From NCBI RefSeq assembly GCF_017876315.1, contig NZ_JAGINU010000001.1, positions 372,001 through 436,000 on the forward strand: a stretch of DNA of 64,000 nucleotides. The letters run 5' to 3'. The notes below the pieces were generated by a model. That model was not told the origin of the DNA. It saw only the letters and a list, made by a program, of their open reading frames with translations, and ran no database searches. Shown one piece after another: positions 25,167 to 34,070 of this stretch (its first letter is position 1; the number at the start of each line of letters is the position of its first letter). This DNA comes from Pseudonocardia parietis (GTDB lineage: Bacteria > Actinomycetota > Actinomycetes > Mycobacteriales > Pseudonocardiaceae). The translations under genes were made by a program, and so were the position numbers.

Positions 25167-25720
25167 ACCGTTCCGGAGGACGGGCAGTACCAGTGCCCGT
25201 CCTCCTCCACCAGCGGAATCCCCGCCCGCCCGACCCAACCGATCCGGCGGGCCGGCACACCGACCACGAGTGCGTGCGCGGGAACGTCGCGGGTCACGAC
25301 GGCACCGGCTGCCACCGTCGCCCAGGGACCGATCGTGACCGGGGCGACACACACCGCCCGGGCACCGATCGATGCGCCCTCACCGATCGTGACCCCGACG
25401 GCGTCCCAGTCGGAGCCACTCTTCAGCGTCCCGTCCGGGTTGATCGCACGCGGGAAGGTGTCGTTGGTGAGCACCACGGCCGGCCCGATGAAGACGCCGG
25501 CGCCGAGCTCGGCCGGCTCGTACACGAGCGCATGGTTCTGGATCTTCGAATTCTCCCCGACGCGTACGCCGATCCCGACGTAGGCACCGCGACCGACGAT
25601 CGTGTTCGCACCCAGGTCGGCGCGCTCCCGGACCTGGGCGAGGTGCCAGACCTTGACCCCCACACCGAGGCGGGCCGAGCCGGCCACGTCCGCGCCGGGC
25701 GCGACGAACGACTCAGGCAC
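25127..25720 (-). CDS. wbpD: WbpD-like N-acetyltransferase (left-handed beta helix)
   Basis: A 197-residue hexapeptide-repeat acyltransferase. Repeats run from about residue 12 to 150 (NTIVGRGAYVGIGVRVGENSKIQNHALVYE), with the NDTFPRAINPDG loop typical of WbpD/WlbB and the TIGPWATVAAGAVVTRDVP end of the helix. WbpD acetylates the 3-amino group made by WbpE. The last 40 residues form an extra tail with a lone GHWYCPSSGTVY element. GTG start overlaps the end of wbpA by 8 bases. Confidence 0.87.
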   Translation of the reverse strand: MPESFVAPGADVAGSARLGVGVKVWHLAQVRERADLGANTIVGRGAYVGIGVRVGENSKIQNHALVYEPAELGAGVFIGPAVVLTNDTFPRAINPDGTLKSGSDWDAVGVTIGEGASIGARAVCVAPVTIGPWATVAAGAVVTRDVPAHALVVGVPARRIGWVGRAGIPLVEEDGHWYCPSSGTVYTEDGGSLREAG

Positions 25721-27002
25721 GGCCGATCACCCGATAGGTGACGCCGGGCCAGCGGTCCGCGGAGCTGCTCCGGCGCCCGTCAACGAGGACCCGCAGCCCG
25801 GGCAACCGCTCCGGGCCGAGCTCCGCATACTCGCGATGATCAGCTTGGATCACGGCGGCATCCAGCGGCTCACCGAGGTGGTAGGGCTCGAATCCGAGGG
25901 CAGCCAGTTCTGCGTCGGAGTACAGCGGGTCGTGGACCCGCGGGATCGCACCGCGCTCCCGGAGGGCGGCGACCGTCGGGAACACCCCGGAGAACGCGGT
26001 CTCCTTGACCCCGCCCCGGTAAGCCGCACCGAGAACTCCGATCCGTGCGCCGGCCAAGTCGCCGAAGGCCCCTTCCAGCAGCCCGACGGTGTATTCGGGC
26101 ATCGACGCGTTCGCCTCGCGAGCGGCGCGTACGACTGTCGCGTCCGGGTCGTTCCAGAGGTAGAGCCGCGGGTAGACCGGGATGCAGTGCCCGCCGACGG
26201 CGATGCCGGGCTGGTGGATGTGGCTGTACGGCTGGGAGTTGGCGGCTTCGATCACCCGGTACACGTCGATTCCGGCTGTCCCGGCGAACCGCGCGAACTG
26301 GTTCGCCAGCCCGATGTTCACATCCCGGTAGGTGGTCTCCGCCAGCTTCGCCAGCTCGCTCGCCTCCGCCGAGCCGAGGTCCCACACCCCGTTCGGCCGC
26401 GGGAGATCGGTGCGCTCGTCGAAGTCGAGGACGTCGGCGTAGAAATCGGCCGCGCGCTGCGCGCCCACCTCCGACAACCCCCCGATCAGCTTCGGATACT
26501 TGCGCAGGTCCACGAATACTCGTCCGGTCAGTACCCGCTCCGGCGAGAAGACGACATGGAAGTCGACTCCTTCGGCCAGCCCGGAACCCTTCTCCAGCAT
26601 GGGCTTCCACCGGTCGCGAGTCGTCCCGACCGGGAGCGTCGTCTCGTACGAGACGAGTGTTCCCGGGGTGAGATGCCCGGCCAGTTCCTCGGTCGCCGCG
26701 TCCAGCGAGCGGAAGTCCGGGCGTGCCTCGTCGTCTACGAAGAGCGGAACGACCAGCACGATCGCGTCCGAGTCCGGGATGGCGTCGGCGTAGTCGATAG
26801 TGGCGCGCAGAGCCCCGGTCGGAACCAGCTCGGCGAGTGCCGCCGCAAGACCGGCCTCCCCGGGGAACGGCTCGAGACCCTCGTTCACCAACCGCACGAC
26901 ATCCGGGGCAATGTCCACCCCGACCACACGGTGGCCCTTCGAGGCGAACTGGGCGGCCAGCGGAAGGCCGATCTTCCCCAGCCCGACGACTGCGATCTGC
27001 AC
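25713..27002 (-). CDS. wbpA: UDP-GlcNAc C6-dehydrogenase, WbpA-like
   Basis: A 429-residue UDP-sugar dehydrogenase: N-terminal IAVVGLGKIGLPLAAQFASKG, YETTLPVGTTR, the central SAEASELAKLAETTYRDVNIGLANQFA and the catalytic cysteine in VGGHCIPVYP at about residue 272. The GGHCIPVYP form is typical of UDP-GlcNAc rather than UDP-glucose oxidases. It would make UDP-GlcNAcA, the entry to the WbpB-E-D branch. Start GTG 27002 with GGAGG eight bases upstream. First in an operon with wbpD. Confidence 0.88.
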   Translation of the reverse strand: MQIAVVGLGKIGLPLAAQFASKGHRVVGVDIAPDVVRLVNEGLEPFPGEAGLAAALAELVPTGALRATIDYADAIPDSDAIVLVVPLFVDDEARPDFRSLDAATEELAGHLTPGTLVSYETTLPVGTTRDRWKPMLEKGSGLAEGVDFHVVFSPERVLTGRVFVDLRKYPKLIGGLSEVGAQRAADFYADVLDFDERTDLPRPNGVWDLGSAEASELAKLAETTYRDVNIGLANQFARFAGTAGIDVYRVIEAANSQPYSHIHQPGIAVGGHCIPVYPRLYLWNDPDATVVRAAREANASMPEYTVGLLEGAFGDLAGARIGVLGAAYRGGVKETAFSGVFPTVAALRERGAIPRVHDPLYSDAELAALGFEPYHLGEPLDAAVIQADHREYAELGPERLPGLRVLVDGRRSSSADRWPGVTYRVIGRA

Positions 27003-27044
27003 GGGCAGGTCCTCCGGTAAAGCTACGGACGTCGGTCGAAGCCT

Positions 27045-27062
27045 ACGACCGGTCCCGGTCGT
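27045..27062. repeat. Short inverted repeat in the wbpA upstream gap
   Basis: ACGACCG and CGGTCGT (7 bases each) flank a 4-base loop in the divergent gap between wbpA and the membrane-protein gene. A TAGCTT element lies between it and wbpA on the minus strand. It could be an operator or a leader hairpin. Confidence 0.35.
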
Positions 27063-27169
27063 CGCAGCGGTTGGTGTGGCCGACGTCGGAGCGGCGCTTC
27101 GGGAGCGATAACGTGTCGCGTCCGCTCGACGAGGTGGCAGACGCCGGGAAGGAGGCCGAGCTGGACCGC

Positions 27170-29197
27170 ATGATCTTGGCCGCCGCGCTGGTAGCCACGC
27201 TGCTCCCCGGTGCGGCTTTGGTCTTCGCCCTGCGGATCCGCTCCCCGCTGCTCGCCGTGGCTCTACTCCCCACTTCCTCGGCCGGCGTCCTGCTCGCGGT
27301 GGCGACCGCAGCCGCCCCGCTCGGGCTGTCGTTCTCCCCCGCCCTCGTCGGGGCCGTTGTCGGGATCCTGCTCCTCGTCGGCGTCCTCCGCCGGCTCCGG
27401 TCCGGCCTGCGATGGCCAACGGCCAAGGCGCACTCCTTCGCACCTATCGCAGTGGGGGCGCTCGGCGTGCTCGGCGGTGCGCTGCTCGCCACCCGGATGT
27501 GGCTGCGCGGCTTCGGCGGGCTCGACCGAGTCGCCCAGGAACACGACATGATCACTCACCTGCTGGTGGTCAGCTACATCGAGCGCTCAGGCGAGGCGGC
27601 CCCGTGGCTGATCCGGCCGATCGATCTCCTCACCGGCGACCCTGTGACGTTCTACCCGGCGGGTGGCCACCTCGCTCCGGCGCTGCTCTCCGCTCTCGGT
27701 GTCGGGCCGGTAGCAGCGCTCAACGCGACGACCGTGATCTACTTCGCGGTCTGCTGGGTGCTCTCGGTGGCCGTCCTGACCGCCGTCGTCGCCCGTCGGC
27801 TGTCCGCGGGGTCGGGCACCGCGTGGCTCGCGGCCGGTGTCGCGTCCCTGATCGCGCCGGCCCTCTACCGGCCCGGTGTCCACCTCATGCACGACGGCGG
27901 CATCTACTCCGGCGCCGTCGCGTTGTGCCTCGCCCCCAGCCTGATCGCGGCGTTGTTGCTTGCCGCCGACGAGCCCCGGGCTCGCACTGCGGTCGGCCTG
28001 GGCATCGGTGCGGGCGGGATCCTCGCGATACACCCGAGCTCCGTCGCCACCGTCGCCGTCACCGTGGCCGTCTGGCTGGTGGGCGACCTGTTGGCCCGGA
28101 ACGGTGGTCGGCGGTTCCTCCGAACCGTTCCGACCCTGGTCGGGAGCGGGTTCGTCGCCGCGGCGCTCGCCGTGCCGCTGCTCATCCAGGGCAGCAGCTC
28201 GGCTGGGTCGACCGGATCCTTCGACACCGGGCTGAGCGGCCTTCCGCTCGGCGACGCGATCGGCAGCGCGATCGGCCTGATCTACGGCGGTTACCTCGAT
28301 CCGCCCCGCGCCATCGGTCTGGCCGGGCTCACCCTCCTCTACCTGTACGGCCTCATCGCCGTGGTGCGCGTCGGTAGCGGGCTAGGCGTGGTGTTTGCCT
28401 GGGCAGCCTGGACCTTGCTCACCGTGTCGACGATGCTCGCCCCAGGCCAGGGTCCAGCCCGCTGGGTGACCGGGTTGTTCTACAACGACATGCCCCGGAT
28501 CTGGTCGCACGTGTCGTTGTTCGTCCCCACTCTCGCGGCGCTCGGGGTCGTGCTCACGGTGACCGCGGTGGTCCGCGCGCTTCGCGGACGGTTCCGGAGC
28601 CCGTTGCCCACTTCCTTCCGGGCTTGGCCCCTGGCGTCGGTGCTGGTGCTGATCGCGATGGCCGTGCTGCTGGCCGTCCCAGTGCAACGAGCCGTGTCGA
28701 CGAACACCGGTGCCGTCAGCGCGCGGTACGCGACCCCCGACTTCGTCCGGATCGGGCCGGATGACCTCGCAGCCGTCGAGTTTTTGCGCGACCGGGTCGC
28801 ACCCGGCGAGCGGGTCCTGAACTCCGCGAACGACGGTTCGACCCTCCTCTACGTGGACGCCGGCATCCCGATCGTCAACGCCACCACTCTGGGCACCGGG
28901 GCCGCGCCGTACACCTTCGAGCTGATGCGCTCGTTCGACCGCTACCCCGAAGACCCGCAGATCCGTCAGATGCTGCGCGAACTCGACGTCGGCTGGGTCT
29001 ACGTCGACGCCGAGGCTCCCGGCATCGGTGCGACCGGCGCGCCCGAGGGCTGGGCGAATCCCTCGGTCAGGTTCACGACCGCTCCCGGTCTCGTCGATCT
29101 GGACCGGAAGAACCTGCCCGGACTCACACCGGCATTCCGAAGTGGCACTGTCACGGTGTACCGGCTGGACCTGAACGCCATCGGTCCGCCCGCCTGA
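27170..29197 (+). CDS. Large polytopic membrane protein, DUF6541-like
   Basis: About 675 residues with some 12-14 hydrophobic segments, then a soluble C-terminal domain of about 150 residues (LAAVEFLRDRVAPGERVLNSANDGSTLLYVDAGIP). A loop after the third segment holds EHDMITHLLVVSYIERSG, an acidic motif facing outside as in GT-C-like enzymes. The layout matches actinobacterial DUF6541 proteins found in wall-glycan loci; a polyprenyl-sugar-dependent glycosyltransferase is possible but unproven. Start uncertain: ATG 27170 chosen; GTG 27113 is in frame, and AAGGAGG at 27149-27155 is better spaced for a CTG at 27161. Confidence 0.72.
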   Translation: MILAAALVATLLPGAALVFALRIRSPLLAVALLPTSSAGVLLAVATAAAPLGLSFSPALVGAVVGILLLVGVLRRLRSGLRWPTAKAHSFAPIAVGALGVLGGALLATRMWLRGFGGLDRVAQEHDMITHLLVVSYIERSGEAAPWLIRPIDLLTGDPVTFYPAGGHLAPALLSALGVGPVAALNATTVIYFAVCWVLSVAVLTAVVARRLSAGSGTAWLAAGVASLIAPALYRPGVHLMHDGGIYSGAVALCLAPSLIAALLLAADEPRARTAVGLGIGAGGILAIHPSSVATVAVTVAVWLVGDLLARNGGRRFLRTVPTLVGSGFVAAALAVPLLIQGSSSAGSTGSFDTGLSGLPLGDAIGSAIGLIYGGYLDPPRAIGLAGLTLLYLYGLIAVVRVGSGLGVVFAWAAWTLLTVSTMLAPGQGPARWVTGLFYNDMPRIWSHVSLFVPTLAALGVVLTVTAVVRALRGRFRSPLPTSFRAWPLASVLVLIAMAVLLAVPVQRAVSTNTGAVSARYATPDFVRIGPDDLAAVEFLRDRVAPGERVLNSANDGSTLLYVDAGIPIVNATTLGTGAAPYTFELMRSFDRYPEDPQIRQMLRELDVGWVYVDAEAPGIGATGAPEGWANPSVRFTTAPGLVDLDRKNLPGLTPAFRSGTVTVYRLDLNAIGPPA

Positions 29198-29216
29198 GAA
29201 CTCGACCGGAGGAAGC

Positions 29217-30173
29217 ATGCGCGCGCTCGTGACCGGCGGAGCCGGATTCATCGGCTCCACCCTCGTCGACGCCCTTCTCGCCCGCGGCGACGACGTCCTC
29301 GTCGTCGACGACCTGTCGTCCGGCAAGCGCGGGAACCTGGCACCCGGCGTCGAGCTCACCGAGCTCGACATCCGCGACACCGGTGAGCTGGCGAAGCTGA
29401 CGGCGGAGTTCCGGCCGGACGCGGTGTACCACCTGGCCGCGCAGATCGACGTCCGCACGTCGATGGCCGATCCGGTGCACGACGCGTCGGTCAACGTCCT
29501 GGGGACGCTGTCGGTGCTGCAGGCCGCGCGGGACGCGGGTGCCGGGGCCGTCGTCGTCTGTTCCACCGGTGGCGCCATCTACGGCGACGGCGCGCCGCTC
29601 CCGACGACCGAGGACGAGCAGCCCGAGCCGGAGTCGCCGTACGGGATGAGCAAGCTGGCCGCCGAGCGCTACACCCGGTTCTTCGTGCGCGCACACGGTC
29701 TGCCCGCACTGGTGCTGCGCTTCGCGAACGTCTACGGCCCGCGCCAGCACCCGGCAGGCGGGGCGGGGGTGGTGTCGCTGTTCTGCGACCGGGCACGCAC
29801 CGGTCAGCGTCCGACGGTGTTCGGTGACGGCGGCCAGACGCGCGACTTCCTGTTCGTCGGCGACGTCGCCCGCGCCGCGCTCGCCTCGGCCGACCGGCTC
29901 CTCGCCGGGGAGCTGGCCGGCGAGGTGTTCAACGTCGGCACCGGCACCGAGTCGACCATCACGGAGCTGGCCGCGACGATCGGCCGGATCGCCGGGCTGG
30001 ACGCCGACGGCTTCGCCCCCGAGTTCACGCCCGCCCGTCCTGGGGAGCTACGACGCAGCTGCCTCGACCCGTCCCGCGGGCTGGCAGCGCTCGGGCTCCC
30101 CTCGCCGACGACGCTCACGGACGGCCTGGCCGCCACCTGGGCGTGGCACCGGGCCCGTCCGGGTCAGCTGTAG
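29217..30173 (+). CDS. NAD-dependent epimerase/dehydratase, GalE-like
   Basis: A 318-residue extended SDR: MRALVTGGAGFIGSTLVDALL binds NAD, VYHLAAQIDVRTSMADP and STGGAIYGDG are typical of UDP-glucose/UDP-GlcNAc 4-epimerases, YGMSKLAAERY gives the catalytic Tyr-x3-Lys, and LRFANVYGPRQ follows. It has a clear GGAGGA site eight bases before ATG 29217. It could supply UDP-Gal for arabinogalactan or a sugar for the glycan locus. Its end overlaps the convergent ubiA gene by 10 bases. Confidence 0.85.
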   Translation: MRALVTGGAGFIGSTLVDALLARGDDVLVVDDLSSGKRGNLAPGVELTELDIRDTGELAKLTAEFRPDAVYHLAAQIDVRTSMADPVHDASVNVLGTLSVLQAARDAGAGAVVVCSTGGAIYGDGAPLPTTEDEQPEPESPYGMSKLAAERYTRFFVRAHGLPALVLRFANVYGPRQHPAGGAGVVSLFCDRARTGQRPTVFGDGGQTRDFLFVGDVARAALASADRLLAGELAGEVFNVGTGTESTITELAATIGRIAGLDADGFAPEFTPARPGELRRSCLDPSRGLAALGLPSPTTLTDGLAATWAWHRARPGQL

Positions 30174-31249
30174 ACGGCCGCGGTCAGCATCGCGATCCAG
30201 GCCACGGCGAGCACCTGCAGCACCCGGTCGCCCAGCGCGATCTCCTCGGGCTCCCCGCCGGTGCCCCGGTCGACGTCGACCGAGTACCGCAGGACCGCGA
30301 TCACGAACGGCACGATCGACAGCACCGACCACACCGTGTTGTGGTGGGCCTCGCGGATCTCGAACGCCCACAGCCCGTAGGTCATGATCATGACCGTGGC
30401 GGACAGCGACCAGATGTAGCGCAGGTACGAGGCGGAGTAGCTCTCCAGCGACTTGCGGATCTTCGCGCCGGTCTCCTCGGCGAGCCGCATCTCGGCGTAG
30501 CGTTTGCCGGCCACCATGAACAACGAGCCGAACCCGGTGACCAGCAGGAACCACTGGGACAGCGGGATCTCGGTCGCGACACCACCGGCGATGGACCGCA
30601 TCAGGAAGCCGGAGGCGACGATGCAGATGTCGAGCACCGGCTGGTGCTTGAGCCACAGGCAGTACGACAGCTGGACCGCCACGTAGACGGCGAGCACCAC
30701 GATCAGCTGCCAGGTGACCAGGATCGACAACCCGATCGCGGCGGCGAACAGCACCGCGGAGGCCACGTAGGCCAGCGGCAGCGGGACGATGCCCGCGGCG
30801 ATCGGGCGGCGGCGCTTGGTCGGGTGCGCCCGGTCGGCCTCGACGTCGAGCGCGTCGTTGACCAGGTAGACGCCCGACGCGGCCAGCGAGAAGGCCGCGA
30901 ACGCGATCAGGCAGTCGACCAGGACCTCGACGCCGAACAGCCCGCCGCCGACGAACGGCGCGGCGAACACCAGGACGTTCTTCACCCACTGCCGCGGGCG
31001 CATCGTCTTGAGCAGGCCCCGGGCGACCATCGCCGTGGTCCGGTCGGACGGGTCGATCGGTACCTGCGGGGCGGGCCGCTCCTCCGCGGCCTCGGCCTCG
31101 TGCCCCTCCGGGGCGCCCGCGTCGTCCGGGGTGTCCGGCTCGACCGGGGTCGTCGGATCGGCCACCTCGGCGACGTCGGCCTTCGAGTCCTTCGACTCCT
31201 TCTCCGAGGAGGAGGTCTCGTCGACCTTCGTGGGGTCGGTGCGGGTCAT
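30164..31249 (-). CDS. ubiA: Decaprenyl-phosphate phosphoribosyltransferase (UbiA family)
   Basis: A 361-residue protein. A charged, low-complexity N-terminal 75 residues precedes the UbiA domain with about nine helices. The first acidic motif is NDALDVEADRAHPTKRRRP and the second region GFGSLFMVAGKRYAEM. The RPRQWVKN motif before helix 1 is typical of Rv3806c, which makes decaprenylphosphoryl-5-phosphoribose, the arabinose donor precursor. The PAP2 phosphatase upstream (Rv3807c-like) is the expected next enzyme. Start ATG, four bases after the PAP2 stop. Confidence 0.9.
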   Translation of the reverse strand: MTRTDPTKVDETSSSEKESKDSKADVAEVADPTTPVEPDTPDDAGAPEGHEAEAAEERPAPQVPIDPSDRTTAMVARGLLKTMRPRQWVKNVLVFAAPFVGGGLFGVEVLVDCLIAFAAFSLAASGVYLVNDALDVEADRAHPTKRRRPIAAGIVPLPLAYVASAVLFAAAIGLSILVTWQLIVVLAVYVAVQLSYCLWLKHQPVLDICIVASGFLMRSIAGGVATEIPLSQWFLLVTGFGSLFMVAGKRYAEMRLAEETGAKIRKSLESYSASYLRYIWSLSATVMIMTYGLWAFEIREAHHNTVWSVLSIVPFVIAVLRYSVDVDRGTGGEPEEIALGDRVLQVLAVAWIAMLTAAVYS

Positions 31250-31253
31250 GCGC

Positions 31254-31844
31254 TCACCCTCCGGTGGTGGGGTTGCGACGGATCACACGCCGGGCGCCTG
31301 CGGCGACGGCCGCGCCGAGCGCGGTGCCGGTGGCGACGTCGGACGGGTAGTGGACGCCGAGGACGAGGCGGGACAGCGCCATCAGGCCGACCGTGGCCGT
31401 GGCACCCACCCGCGAGCGACGGCCGAGCAGTCCGCCGTAGAGCACGGCGGCCGCCGTCGTCGACGTGGCGTGCGAGGACGGGAAGCTGAGCCGGCTCGGG
31501 GTGCCGACCAGTACGCGGACCGCCGGGTGGCCCGGGCGGAGCCGCCGGACGACGCGCTTGACGCCGATCGACGTGCCGTGTGCGAGCGCCACCGCGGCCG
31601 CGGAACCGAGCCACTCGCGCCGGCGCGGGCGGTCCAGCAGGGCTCCCGCCACGCCGATCGCCAGCCAGCCTGCGGCGTGCTCACCGAACAGCGACATGCC
31701 GCGCGCGACGCGGACGCCCCGGTCGGTGGCCAGTGCGCCCTGCACGGCCGCGAGCACTGCGATCTCGCCGGTCGCCGGGGTGTCGATCGGGGCGTCGACG
31801 TCGGCGCCCGGTCGTGGACCGGAACGGTCCAGGGTGTCTGCCAC
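31254..31844 (-). CDS. PAP2-family phosphatase (Rv3807c-like)
   Basis: A 196-residue membrane phosphatase with the three PAP2 motifs: KRVVRRLRPGHP, PSSHATS (with the histidine) and SRLVLGVHYPSDV. Paired with UbiA, it is expected to dephosphorylate decaprenyl-phosphoryl-5-phosphoribose in arabinan donor synthesis; this role is by synteny with Mycobacterium. GTG start at 31844. The 183-base gap upstream contains no gene I can see. Confidence 0.85.
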   Translation of the reverse strand: MADTLDRSGPRPGADVDAPIDTPATGEIAVLAAVQGALATDRGVRVARGMSLFGEHAAGWLAIGVAGALLDRPRRREWLGSAAAVALAHGTSIGVKRVVRRLRPGHPAVRVLVGTPSRLSFPSSHATSTTAAAVLYGGLLGRRSRVGATATVGLMALSRLVLGVHYPSDVATGTALGAAVAAGARRVIRRNPTTGG

Positions 31845-32027
31845 GGGGTGGGGCCCTCCTGGCGTGCCGCTGGCACCCGGCTCGACCCGGGCGATGACAG
31901 CCGGAAATGGTACGCGCGGGCGGGTCCCTCGCCGGGGTCGGGGCCGGTGACGGGCGCGCGGGCGACGCCCGGATGAACCGCCGGCGACGGCGCCGTGCCC
32001 CGGCGGTGCACGCAGGTGGCGGGCCGC

Positions 32028-32867
32028 TCAGAACCAGCGTTCGAGGATCTCGGCGATACCGTCGCGGCTGTTCGACGCGGTCACCTCGTCGGCCAGGCCG
32101 ACGAGGTCGGGATGCGCGTTGCCCATCGCGACCCCGGTCCCGGCCCAGCGCAGCATCTCCCGGTCGTTGGGCATGTCCCCGAACGCGATCGTCTCCGCCG
32201 CGCTGACGCCCAGGTGCTCCGCCACGTCGGCCAGCCCCGTCGCCTTCGTGATCCCCGGCGCGGAGGCCTCCAGCAGGCCCGACGGGTGCGAGAACGTCAG
32301 GTCGGCCAGGCCGCCCACCTTCGGGGCGAGCGAGTCCAGCATCTGCTCGCTGGTCAGCTCGGGGGCGCGGATGAGCAGCTTCGTCACCGGGCGGGCCAGC
32401 ATCTCCTCGTGGCTGGCCGTGTCGCCGTCGTGGGCGCCCCAGGCGTGCACGTAGCCGGGACCGGTGAGGAACTCGTCGACGGTGCCGAGCGCGACCTGCC
32501 CGGTGACCGAGTTCCCGACCCGCTCGACGCCGAGCCCGCAGCCGGGGAAGAGCTCGCCGCACAGCGCGGCCAGGGTGCGGATCGACTCCGGGTCGAGGGT
32601 GTGCGCACCGAGCAGCCGGTCCTCGGCCGCGTCGTAGAGGACCGCTCCGTTCGCGCAGACGCACAACCGGACCAGCCCCTCGGGCAGCTTCGCGAGCACC
32701 GGCGGGATCCAGCGCGGTGGGCGCCCGGTGACGAGGACGAAACCGGCCCCGGCGGCGACCACCCGGGAGATGACGGCGGCGGTGCGCGGGGAGACGGTGT
32801 CGCGGTCGTCGAGGAGGGTGCCGTCCACGTCGGTCGCGACCAGGCGGGGCGGGTTCTCGGCGATCAC
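32028..32867 (-). CDS. Cof-type HAD phosphatase
   Basis: A 279-residue HAD IIB protein: motif I VATDVDGTLLDD, motif II FVLVTGRPPR, motif III lysine in PVTKLLIRA, and motif IV IAFGDMPNDREML. Cap domain lies between residues about 85 and 190. Substrates of this group are phosphosugars or FMN-like compounds. Start GTG 32867 is leaderless-like: TAGGCT sits seven bases upstream on the minus strand. Divergent from the GT1 gene with a 53-base gap. Confidence 0.85.
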   Translation of the reverse strand: MIAENPPRLVATDVDGTLLDDRDTVSPRTAAVISRVVAAGAGFVLVTGRPPRWIPPVLAKLPEGLVRLCVCANGAVLYDAAEDRLLGAHTLDPESIRTLAALCGELFPGCGLGVERVGNSVTGQVALGTVDEFLTGPGYVHAWGAHDGDTASHEEMLARPVTKLLIRAPELTSEQMLDSLAPKVGGLADLTFSHPSGLLEASAPGITKATGLADVAEHLGVSAAETIAFGDMPNDREMLRWAGTGVAMGNAHPDLVGLADEVTASNSRDGIAEILERWF

Positions 32868-32880
32868 GGGGTCGAGCCTA

Positions 32881-32912
32881 CGTAACCGCGGCCCGCGGTC
32901 GTCGCGGTTACG
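32881..32912. promoter_or_regulatory. 10-base inverted repeat between divergent HAD and GT1 genes
   Basis: CGTAACCGCG (32881-32890) and CGCGGTTACG (32903-32912) are exact reverse complements with a 12-base spacer. The right arm runs into TACGCT (32909-32914), six bases before GTG 32921; the left arm abuts TAGGCT (32880-32875), seven bases before GTG 32867. Two leaderless promoters therefore flank one symmetric site, as at 23918-23957 but with a different sequence. Confidence 0.55.
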
Positions 32913-32920
32913 CTCGTCGG

Positions 32921-34042
32921 GTGCGTGTACTGGTGGTCGCGGCCCCGCTGGCGGGGCACCTGACACCGCTGCTGCCCTTCGCGCACGCGCTCTGGGACTC
33001 CGGGCACGAGGTGCTGCTGGCCAGCGGTGGGGAGGCCCTGCCGCGCGTCGCCGGTCCGGAGGCGCGGTCGGTGCCGTTCATCGACGTCGCGCGGAACCTG
33101 CGCCTCGGGCGGCTCGCCGCACGGTCACTGGTCGCCCACCCGGTCACCGCCCGCGCCGAGCTGGCCGGACGGGGCGGGGACGCCGGCCTGCGGTCGCCGT
33201 TCGGTCCGGTGAACGAGGAGCTGACCGACGCCCTGGTGACCGTCGCCGAGCAGTGGCGGCCCGACGTCGTACTGCACGAACCGCTCGCGGTCGCCGGCGC
33301 GCTCGCCGCGGCCCGCCACGACGTCCCGGCCGTGCTGCACGAGAACGGTCTGCTCGACGGCCTCGCGGCGGCGCGGACCCTGCTGGACTCGCGCCCCCTG
33401 CAGCGCGCCTGCGTCCGGCACGGGATCCGGACCGTGCCACCGCCCGCGGTGGTCCTCACGATCGCGCCCGCCAGCCTCGTCGGTGCGCGGGACGCGCTGG
33501 CCGTCCGGCCGGGCGGCGCCGGTGGGGGCGGGACGCTCCCCGGCTGGCTGAAGACGCCGTCGGTACGCCCGCGGGTGCTGGTCCTGCGCGGCGGCGGGCC
33601 GGTGCAGGGCGATCTGCAGACGTCCGCGCTGCGCACCGTGCGAGCCGCCGAGGACCTGGGGTGCGAGCTGGTGCTGGCCCGCCCGCCGGCCCGGCTGGCC
33701 CGCCGGCTCGGCCCCGGGGTGCGGACGATCGGGCGCGTCGCGCCGGCCGAGCTCCTGCCGGCCTGTGCCGCGGTGCTGCACGGCGGGAACTCCGGGCACG
33801 TACTGTCCGCGCTGACCGCCGGGACCCCGCAGCTCGCCCTGCCCGGCCCGGGCGACCGCCGGCACAACGCCGAGCTCGTCGAGGCCCGCGGGGCAGGCAT
33901 CGGCGGGGCCGTCACCGAGGACGCGCTCCGGCGCCTGGTGCACGACGGCGAGCTCGCCGCCGCGGCCCGCGAGGTGCGCACCGAGATCGCCGCGATGCCC
34001 CCGCCACAGGCCCGCGTGGACGTCGTCGTCGCCCTGGCCTGA
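32921..34042 (+). CDS. Glycosyltransferase family 1 (MGT-like)
   Basis: A 373-residue GT-B protein of the macrolide/UDP-glucuronosyl type: VVAAPLAGHLTPLLPFAHAL has the catalytic histidine region, VVLHEPLAVAGALAAARHDVPAV follows, and the donor end reads HGGNSGHVLSALTAGTPQLALPGPGDRRHNAELVEARGAG, with HGG and the D/H-N-A motif of GT1. It lacks a glycosylated-metabolite cluster around it, so its acceptor is unknown. Start GTG 32921, leaderless. Confidence 0.83.
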   Translation: MRVLVVAAPLAGHLTPLLPFAHALWDSGHEVLLASGGEALPRVAGPEARSVPFIDVARNLRLGRLAARSLVAHPVTARAELAGRGGDAGLRSPFGPVNEELTDALVTVAEQWRPDVVLHEPLAVAGALAAARHDVPAVLHENGLLDGLAAARTLLDSRPLQRACVRHGIRTVPPPAVVLTIAPASLVGARDALAVRPGGAGGGGTLPGWLKTPSVRPRVLVLRGGGPVQGDLQTSALRTVRAAEDLGCELVLARPPARLARRLGPGVRTIGRVAPAELLPACAAVLHGGNSGHVLSALTAGTPQLALPGPGDRRHNAELVEARGAGIGGAVTEDALRRLVHDGELAAAAREVRTEIAAMPPPQARVDVVVALA

Positions 34043-34070
34043 ACTCCGGGCCACCGGGTACCCGGTGCCC

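Noticed and set aside
21451..30173. Long plus-strand open frames opposite genes such as the flippase and wbpA
   Set aside because: These are antisense shadows of GC-rich genes: Arg/Gly/Pro-rich, no domain, no ribosome site, and the opposite strand carries clear enzymes.
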